This document shows, in pieces, positions 7,584-11,916 of a stretch of DNA of 11,916 nt. Where the stretch lies: positions 1 through 11,916 of the forward strand of contig JAAETV010000051.1 in assembly GCA_024227975.1 (NCBI GenBank), read 5' to 3'. The stretch is from Actinomycetes bacterium (GTDB lineage Bacteria > Actinomycetota > Acidimicrobiia > Acidimicrobiales > SZUA-35). Position numbers and translations under genes: made by a program. Within the stretch, counting starts at the first letter, position 1, and every line of letters begins with the position of its first letter. The notes beneath the pieces were generated by a model, which searched no databases, had not been told where the DNA came from, and saw only the letters and a program-made list of their open reading frames with translations.

Positions 7584-8547
7584 ACGGGGATTGAGCAAGG
7601 TGGGCGGAGAGGAACTGGCTTTCTCCATCGACACTTGTCGGAACCAGATAGCCGTCTTCGGCCATGATCTCGTCGATCCGGGCTGCCACCACTTCCAGGG
7701 TCAGGTCATCGGCGTACACCCCCGGCGTGGTGCCGACGAAGATCCGCCCCACCCGACCACCAGCGGCCGAAAGGGTCTCACCTGTCAACTGGCACGACCG
7801 GTGGGCCAGGTACACCACGGCGGGGGCCACCTGGTGAGGCCCCATCTGTGCTTCTAGATCGGCGCCCGACATCCCATAGTGGGCGGCCGTTGCGCTCCCA
7901 TCGCCCAACACATCGCCCGTCATCCGGGTCAGAGCCCCGGGGGCAATCTCGTTGACCTTGATCCCGTAGCGCACACCCTCGATGGCGAGGGTCTTGGTGA
8001 AGCCCATGATGGCGGCCTTGGCCGCGGCGTAGGCCGCCTGGCCGAACGATCCGAACAATCCCGACCCAGATGAGGTGTTGACGATGCGCCCGTAGCCCCG
8101 GCTCTTCATGTGCTCCCATGCGGGTTTGGTGACATAGAACGCCCCTTTGACATGAACATCGAGTACCGGCTCGAACTCGTAGTGACCGATGTTGGCGAAG
8201 GTGCGGTTGCGGATGATTCCAGCGTTGTTGATGACGATGTCGAGCTTGCCGAACTCGGACAGCGCCTGGGCCACCATGGCCTCGGCTCCCTCTCTGGTGG
8301 CCACGGTGTCACTGTTGGCCACGGCCTGGCCGCCGGCATCGCGGATCTCCTGAACCACCTCCGCCGCCGGTCCGCCATCATGGTCTTGACCCCCCATGGT
8401 CGGCGAGCCGAGATCGTTGACGACCACGGACGCTCCCCGTGATGCCAGCAACAGGGCATGGGCCCGCCCCAGACCGTGACCGGCCCCTGTGACCAGGGCT
8501 ACTTCACCGTCGAAACGCAGCTCGGTTGACTCATCGGTCTCACTCAT
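7582..8547 (-). CDS. MFE-2-type (3R)-hydroxyacyl-CoA dehydrogenase (SDR family)
   Basis: Predicted NAD(P)-dependent oxidation of a 3-hydroxyacyl-CoA to the 3-ketoacyl-CoA, the third reaction of a beta-oxidation cycle. The protein has 321 residues from ATG 8547. The cofactor motif TGAGHGLG lies at 20-27 and NNAG at 107-110. Catalytic Ser160 (in the TSSGSG region) and Tyr173/Lys177 in YAAAK are intact. The order FDGEVALVTGAG, AWEHMKSRGYGRI, NTSSGSGLFGSFGQ, AIEG and IAPGALTRMT closely follows the dehydrogenase domain of peroxisomal multifunctional enzyme type 2 (HSD17B4). The longer ~50-residue tail after the fold, beginning at about 265, also fits that subfamily better than generic FabG (~245 residues). 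The open frame reaches 8718, but those 57 residues overlap the CoA-transferase gene and match nothing, while TGAGGAGAG sits just upstream of 8547. The hydratase and sterol-carrier domains of animal MFE-2 are absent. Substrate chain is unknown. Confidence 0.88.
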   Translation of the reverse strand: MSETDESTELRFDGEVALVTGAGHGLGRAHALLLASRGASVVVNDLGSPTMGGQDHDGGPAAEVVQEIRDAGGQAVANSDTVATREGAEAMVAQALSEFGKLDIVINNAGIIRNRTFANIGHYEFEPVLDVHVKGAFYVTKPAWEHMKSRGYGRIVNTSSGSGLFGSFGQAAYAAAKAAIMGFTKTLAIEGVRYGIKVNEIAPGALTRMTGDVLGDGSATAAHYGMSGADLEAQMGPHQVAPAVVYLAHRSCQLTGETLSAAGGRVGRIFVGTTPGVYADDLTLEVVAARIDEIMAEDGYLVPTSVDGESQFLSAHLAQSP

Positions 8548-8551
8548 AGGG

Positions 8552-8560
8552 CTCTCCTCA
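8552..8560 (-). promoter_or_regulatory. Ribosome binding site deciding the SDR start
   Basis: Minus-strand TGAGGAGAG lies within the 13-nt gap after the CoA-transferase stop, with its AGGAGA core 5 nt from ATG 8547. It rules strongly for the shorter SDR form. Confidence 0.7.
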
Positions 8561-9787
8561 TCAAGTGGTCGTATTGTCGGTCGTGGCCCCATCGGTGACA
8601 ACACCATCATCGACGAGGCGGTCGATGGCATCGGGGGTGAGGCCAGCTTCGGCCAGGATCGAGCGGCTGTGCTGACCCAACCGCGGGGCCGGGCCCCGGA
8701 TCCCAACGTCGGCATCACGAATGGTGAACGGGGCGTTCACCGTGTGGAACGGACCAGCAGGGTGATCCTCCATCAGGTGAAGCACACCCAAGGCCTCGGC
8801 TTGGGGATCGCTGGCCACCTCCTCAACCGTCTGGACCGGGGCCCAGGTCAGGCCGGCCTGGTCGAGCCGGTCAGCCCACACATCCCGGGGGGCGGCGGCG
8901 AAAGCAGCATCGCAGGCCGCTATCAGCTCCTCGGCATGTTCACGACGTCCTTCGGGGGTGGCGAAGCGCTCATCGTCGAGCCATTCATCATGACCGACAC
9001 ATGAGGCGAAGGCCCCGAAGTAGTCCCGGGGCCCGGGCATGCAGAGGGAAACCCAACGATCGTCGGCGCAGCGGTAGCGACACGTCATCGGGCTGGGCCA
9101 TTGGGTCCGGTGGTGGAGCTCAGGGTTGGCTCCCGTGATGAGGGTGGCTGAGAGATCGCTGGCAATGGTCCAGGCGGCAACATGCATCAGGGCCACCTCT
9201 ACCACCTGCCCTTCACCTGTCTGGTCCCTGACCCGCAGGGCGGCCAGGACCGAGGACAGGATAGACAATGACGCAGTGTGATCCCCTTGGGCCGGTCGGA
9301 AGGCGGCTGGCGGACCCCCGGGCTCGGTGACCAGGCTCTGGACCCCGCCTCGGGCGAAGAAGGCGGTCATGTCGTAGGCCAGACTGTCGGCTTCTGGTCC
9401 CTCCGTCCCATAGCCGGTGAGTGAGGTATGGATCAGGCTCGGAGCCACCTGATGGAGGTCGGCGGCTCCGAGGGAGAAACGTTCCTGACGCTCACGGGTC
9501 AGGTTGGTGACGAAGACATCGGCTTGGCCTACCAGGCGGTGGATGACATCGATCCCAACAGCAGAGTCCAGCTCGACCGCTAGCCCCAGCTTGCCCCGGT
9601 TGTCGAGCTCCCACCACGGGTCGATCTCGGCTCCAGGACCCAATACAGCATCACGTACGATGTCACCGCTTCGGGGTTCGACCTTGATGACGGTAGCGCC
9701 CAGATCAGCCATGAGAGCGGCCGCCGCCGGGGCTGCCATCATGCTTGCCACTTCGAGAACCCGGACGCCGGAAAGGGGTGCAGCCAT
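8561..9787 (-). CDS. CaiB/BaiF family (type III) CoA-transferase
   Basis: Predicted transfer of CoA from an acyl-CoA donor to a free carboxylic acid, conserving the thioester bond. The 408 residues are normal for the family. The N terminus PLSGVRVLEVASMMAAPAAA leads into LMADLGATVIKVEP (25-38), both hallmark sequences. DNRGKLGLAVEL is at 62-73 and TGYGTEGP at 124-131. The catalytic aspartate is D169 in AQGDHTAS, the same position as Asp169 of formyl-CoA transferase. At the site where alpha-methylacyl-CoA racemases carry a catalytic histidine (the GHDxNY motif) this protein has AYDM (Y138), so transferase is likelier than racemase. The ATG at 9787 follows the upstream epimerase stop by 2 nt, so the two genes are tightly coupled. 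The C-terminal ~25 residues are Thr/Asp-rich and probably disordered. The acid and donor are unknown; a carnitine-type, bile-acid-type or terpenoid acid substrate are all possible. Confidence 0.9.
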   Translation of the reverse strand: MAAPLSGVRVLEVASMMAAPAAAALMADLGATVIKVEPRSGDIVRDAVLGPGAEIDPWWELDNRGKLGLAVELDSAVGIDVIHRLVGQADVFVTNLTRERQERFSLGAADLHQVAPSLIHTSLTGYGTEGPEADSLAYDMTAFFARGGVQSLVTEPGGPPAAFRPAQGDHTASLSILSSVLAALRVRDQTGEGQVVEVALMHVAAWTIASDLSATLITGANPELHHRTQWPSPMTCRYRCADDRWVSLCMPGPRDYFGAFASCVGHDEWLDDERFATPEGRREHAEELIAACDAAFAAAPRDVWADRLDQAGLTWAPVQTVEEVASDPQAEALGVLHLMEDHPAGPFHTVNAPFTIRDADVGIRGPAPRLGQHSRSILAEAGLTPDAIDRLVDDGVVTDGATTDNTTT

Positions 9788-9789
9788 GA

Positions 9790-10896
9790 TCAGAGGGGCT
9801 CCACCCGGCTGGATCCCGTCGCCGGGTTGGGGTCACGGCCGTAGTAGGCACCGCCGAAGCCGGGCTCGGTGGTGAACTCGGGTACCTCGAAGCCATCCAA
9901 AACGGCCTGCCAGCGACGCAGCAGCTCATCTTCGGCTTCATAGTCGAAGGGGTCCTGGAGCAGGGCCTCCGCCTTCGGTGAAGGACGGTTGGCCATCAAC
10001 CAGCGCGCCGTTCGCCTCAACCCCTCTTCCGGCTGGACGAGATCGTGGTAACCGAGGACACGGCGAACGGCCTCGGAATTGACCACCCGGTGCCCCGTCG
10101 ACCAATGCATGACGACGGGGCGAGCCGGCACGGCCAGCTGGTACGGCATCGAGACGAACTCGAAACGATGCCCAACCTCGTCGGCAACCACCTCTGCTAT
10201 CTGGCGCAAGGTCAAGGCCCGACTGTCGGTCACATTGAAGATCTGGCCCGCTCCGGACAGTCCCCGATCCACGGCACACATGACGGCATGGGCCGCGTTC
10301 TCGACATAGGACGCTGACTTCAGGGTAAGGCCACCGTCGGCCAGGATCATGGTGGGCCGACCGTCGAGGGCTCGGCGGATCATGGGCCACTCCCGGGGGA
10401 TGAGCTGACGGGGCCCGTAGAGCATCGGGTAGCGGAGGTGGATGGCGTCGGGGTGGTGCTCGAACACCACCTCCTCGGTTTCGACGATGCGCCGGATCTT
10501 ACCGATCGGCTCGTCAGCAGGAGCCAGGGGTGCGTCGACCGGAGTGGGGACCGTCATCGATGTTGGGAACAGGTCTCGGGGATCAACCCAACCTTGGACC
10601 GCCCCCACTCCACCAATGGTGATCACCCGGCCCACCTTGGGGACCAGGAGAGGGGCCAGCATGCGAAGCCGGCCATACATGACAACGGCCAGATCGTAGG
10701 TGGTTTGGCCGAGGGCTTGGGCCGATGCGTCGTGATCGAAGGGGTCGGTGTGGAGGTGTATCACCTCGTCGGGGATCTCATCCCGCTCGTGGCGGCCGGT
10801 GTGCATGATGGTGACATCGAAGCCACGCTCGATGAGCCCATTGACTACGAACGGTCCTGTCGGACCTGTTCCCCCGATCACCAGTGCGCTTACCAT
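9790..10896 (-). CDS. Atypical NAD-dependent epimerase/dehydratase family SDR
   Basis: An extended-type Rossmann-fold protein of 368 residues. The cofactor motif GGTGPTG lies at 8-14 (GGTGxxG, an atypical-SDR spacing), and LRYPMLYGPRQL at about 154-165 is the usual extended-SDR substrate-side motif. The canonical catalytic YxxxK is not intact: K133 is present in EPIGK, but the tyrosine position holds E129. A standard epimerase or ketoreductase mechanism is therefore doubtful; a reductase of the atypical type, or a different acid/base, is possible. The ~80 residues after the domain (from about 285) are charged and not recognisable. ATG at 10896 has only a weak GGAG upstream. The gene is coupled to the CoA-transferase that follows, which suggests it modifies the same compound, perhaps by ring or hydroxyl oxidoreduction. 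Substrate unknown. Confidence 0.8.
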   Translation of the reverse strand: MVSALVIGGTGPTGPFVVNGLIERGFDVTIMHTGRHERDEIPDEVIHLHTDPFDHDASAQALGQTTYDLAVVMYGRLRMLAPLLVPKVGRVITIGGVGAVQGWVDPRDLFPTSMTVPTPVDAPLAPADEPIGKIRRIVETEEVVFEHHPDAIHLRYPMLYGPRQLIPREWPMIRRALDGRPTMILADGGLTLKSASYVENAAHAVMCAVDRGLSGAGQIFNVTDSRALTLRQIAEVVADEVGHRFEFVSMPYQLAVPARPVVMHWSTGHRVVNSEAVRRVLGYHDLVQPEEGLRRTARWLMANRPSPKAEALLQDPFDYEAEDELLRRWQAVLDGFEVPEFTTEPGFGGAYYGRDPNPATGSSRVEPL

Positions 10897-10941
10897 CTGC
10901 GCTTCTACGCTCCCCGGTCGAGACCTGACCCCAACACCAGA

Positions 10942-11496
10942 TCAGATGTCCTGGGTCAGGACCACTCGGCGGGGTGACTTCTCGAGATTGGCGAAGCTGG
11001 CGACATCGGCTTCGATTGCGGCTCGGGCCTCATCGTCGTTGAAGAACCTGTCACGGAGGTCGTCGCGGGTGGGGAAGGCACAGAGGGCGACCCCATCGAG
11101 CTCACGACCGGAGATGGTGGCCACGATCGACAGCTGGGTGTAGTCGCACATGGCCGAGTGACTGGCGTAGGCCAAGGGGCCATGGATGTCGCGCCAGTGA
11201 TCGTCGGCCTGGCGGTGGGTCAGGTCGGGATGGTGGATGAGGGGGAAGGATGCAATGACCCGCTCTGGGGGCGGCGGGCCATCGAGGGCCTTGATGACCC
11301 GAGCGAAAGCGACGTGGAGGGCGATGTCGGCCACCTCGCTGATGGCCTCGATATTGTCGGTGCTCGCCCGAACCAGTGTCGAGTAGGGGCGCCGGTCGCT
11401 CTCTCCGGCCCCGCTCACGCAGGCGATTCCACCGACTCGGGTCGCAACCTCTCGGGCTGCCGCCTCATCCGATCCCAGGGCCAGCAGTTCCAACAT
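10942..11496 (-). CDS. EthD-domain (dimeric alpha-beta barrel) protein
   Basis: A 184-residue protein. Its C-terminal half carries an EthD-like ferredoxin fold: FPLIHHPDLTHRQADDHWRD (84-103) leads into IHGPLAYAS (104-112), the family's W-x-x-x-H-x-P/G-L pattern, and ends with LDGVALCAF and a charged terminal helix. EthD proteins are small stress/dimeric alpha-beta-barrel proteins found beside oxygenase, ether- and terpene- or aromatic-degradation genes; the biochemical role is poorly defined and several members are proposed accessory or carbon-carbon-cleaving enzymes. The first ~80 residues look like a second, more divergent half (alternating strand and helix, no W-x-x-x-H motif), so the protein may be a fused pseudo-dimer. 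ATG 11496 has no obvious Shine-Dalgarno. It lies 45 nt upstream of the epimerase-like gene in the operon. Confidence 0.75.
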   Translation of the reverse strand: MLELLALGSDEAAAREVATRVGGIACVSGAGESDRRPYSTLVRASTDNIEAISEVADIALHVAFARVIKALDGPPPPERVIASFPLIHHPDLTHRQADDHWRDIHGPLAYASHSAMCDYTQLSIVATISGRELDGVALCAFPTRDDLRDRFFNDDEARAAIEADVASFANLEKSPRRVVLTQDI

Positions 11497-11555
11497 GGGG
11501 CCATCTTGGCATCAACCGCTGACCGACACCGCTTCGGCGGATACCGGCGGCCTGC

Positions 11556-11915
11556 TCACTCCCGGGGCTCTGGCTCCGGATGGGACTCCGATAGGGCTTC
11601 TGGCTCATCGTGTACCCCGAGATCTGATTCGGCCTTCGGTTCTGGGTCTGGCTCTGCCTCCGACCAGAGGTCCATATCCGACCAGAGGTCCAGATCCTCC
11701 TCTGGATTGGAATCTGCCTTGACCTCCGGTGGGTCAACAAGGCCGGCAGGGTCGACCTTGGTTCTCGAGGCGAATACCGCAACCACGAGGACCACGACGG
11801 CCACGATCAGGGCCGCGACCGATGCGGTAGGACCGAACTCGAGTCCGGTGCCGTCGGCTAGGGCTGCTGTCACTCCTACCGCCACCAGGATCGACCCGTA
11901 GATGAAGGTTGGCAC
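11556..11915 (-). CDS. Small membrane protein with acidic, repeat-bearing tail (start possibly outside window)
   Basis: I do not recognise this 119-residue protein. The frame begins at GTG 11915, one base from the window edge, so its true start may be further upstream and the gene may be partial here. Two hydrophobic segments lie at about 4-20 and 29-50. A cytoplasmic or extracytoplasmic tail from about 52 is strongly acidic and Pro/Glu/Asp-rich and contains a tandem DLWS unit, encoded by a perfect-but-one 18-bp DNA repeat (see the repeat entry). The composition resembles a membrane-anchored low-complexity protein; no enzyme motif is visible. It precedes the EthD gene by 59 bp on the same strand and could belong to the operon or to an upstream unit. 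Confidence 0.55.
   Translation of the reverse strand: MPTFIYGSILVAVGVTAALADGTGLEFGPTASVAALIVAVVVLVVAVFASRTKVDPAGLVDPPEVKADSNPEEDLDLWSDMDLWSEAEPDPEPKAESDLGVHDEPEALSESHPEPEPRE
11662..11697. repeat. 18-bp tandem repeat, two copies
   Basis: GACCAGAGGTCCATATCC (11662-11679) is followed directly by GACCAGAGGTCCAGATCC (11680-11697), differing at one base. On the minus strand the unit encodes the six-residue DLWS-containing repeat of the small membrane protein, in frame, consistent with recent slippage duplication. Confidence 0.85.
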
Positions 11916-11916
11916 C

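Noticed and set aside
7234..7857. 207-residue plus-strand frame across the SDR-MFS junction
   Set aside because: It overlaps two recognised genes antisense and shows no domain.
8548..8718. 57-residue N-terminal extension of the SDR
   Set aside because: It overlaps the CoA-transferase C-terminus out of frame, and a strong RBS precedes the internal ATG at 8547.
8561..9787. Alpha-methylacyl-CoA racemase
   Set aside because: The CoA-transferase aspartate is present but the racemase histidine is replaced by tyrosine, so the racemase call is not supported.
11529..11540. CCGC-TTCG-GCGG hairpin in the gap before the EthD gene
   Set aside because: Only a 4-bp stem; the stable TTCG loop reads on the plus strand while the flanking genes are on the minus strand. 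Too weak to call a terminator.
11158..11901. 247-residue plus-strand frame across the EthD gene and the small membrane protein
   Set aside because: It is Gly/Ser/Arg low-complexity in its second half and antisense to the recognisable EthD domain and to the repeat-bearing membrane protein.
1..11916. tRNA, rRNA, CRISPR, IS element or riboswitch
   Set aside because: No conserved RNA signatures, repeat-spacer patterns, transposase frames or terminal inverted repeats were found, and almost all sequence is accounted for by protein genes.

Overview
The window is GC-rich DNA, densely packed with protein genes and with almost no intergenic space. It lacks tRNA, rRNA, CRISPR arrays and recognisable mobile elements. 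Gene content suggests a high-GC Actinomycetota member, plausibly an environmental lineage such as Acidimicrobiia. The clues are a CaiB/BaiF CoA-transferase, an MFE-2-type hydroxyacyl-CoA dehydrogenase, a CaiC-like ligase and an inositol-phosphate synthase. This placement is inference; no phylogenetic marker is present.

Layout. (1) Positions 8-835, plus strand: an unrecognised four-helix membrane protein, convergent with the next block. (2) 3439 down to 856, minus strand: a LysR-type regulator followed by a CaiC-like acyl-CoA ligase. (3) 3548-4858, plus strand: a long-form myo-inositol-1-phosphate synthase (ino1), divergent from the lysR gene. The shared ~110 bp intergenic region is AT-rich and holds an imperfect palindrome that could be an operator. 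(4) 11915 down to 4914, minus strand: seven closely spaced genes that look like one transcription unit. In transcription order they are a small membrane protein with an acidic tail, an EthD-domain protein, an atypical NAD-epimerase-like SDR, a CaiB/BaiF CoA-transferase, an MFE-2-like (3R)-hydroxyacyl-CoA dehydrogenase, an MFS transporter, and an Atg22/UMF1-type MFS transporter. Blocks 3 and 4 converge on a short hairpin at 4881-4905.

Functional reading (inference). Block 4 looks like a carboxylic-acid module: uptake or export, CoA activation by transfer, a beta-oxidation-type 3-hydroxyacyl-CoA oxidation, and two accessory enzymes (SDR, EthD) typical of catabolic clusters for terpenoid, steroid or aromatic compounds. 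The ligase of block 2 could feed the same route. The hydratase, acyl-CoA dehydrogenase and thiolase steps are absent here, so the substrate and the full pathway cannot be read from this window.

Several longest-possible reading frames overstate the genes. Shine-Dalgarno positions and family alignment favour internal starts for the ligase (2484), the SDR (8547), the first MFS (7571) and the UMF1 transporter (6263, GTG). I see no clear new defence or mobile system. The most unusual items are the catabolic module of unknown substrate, the ino1/lysR divergent pair, and an SDR lacking its catalytic tyrosine.
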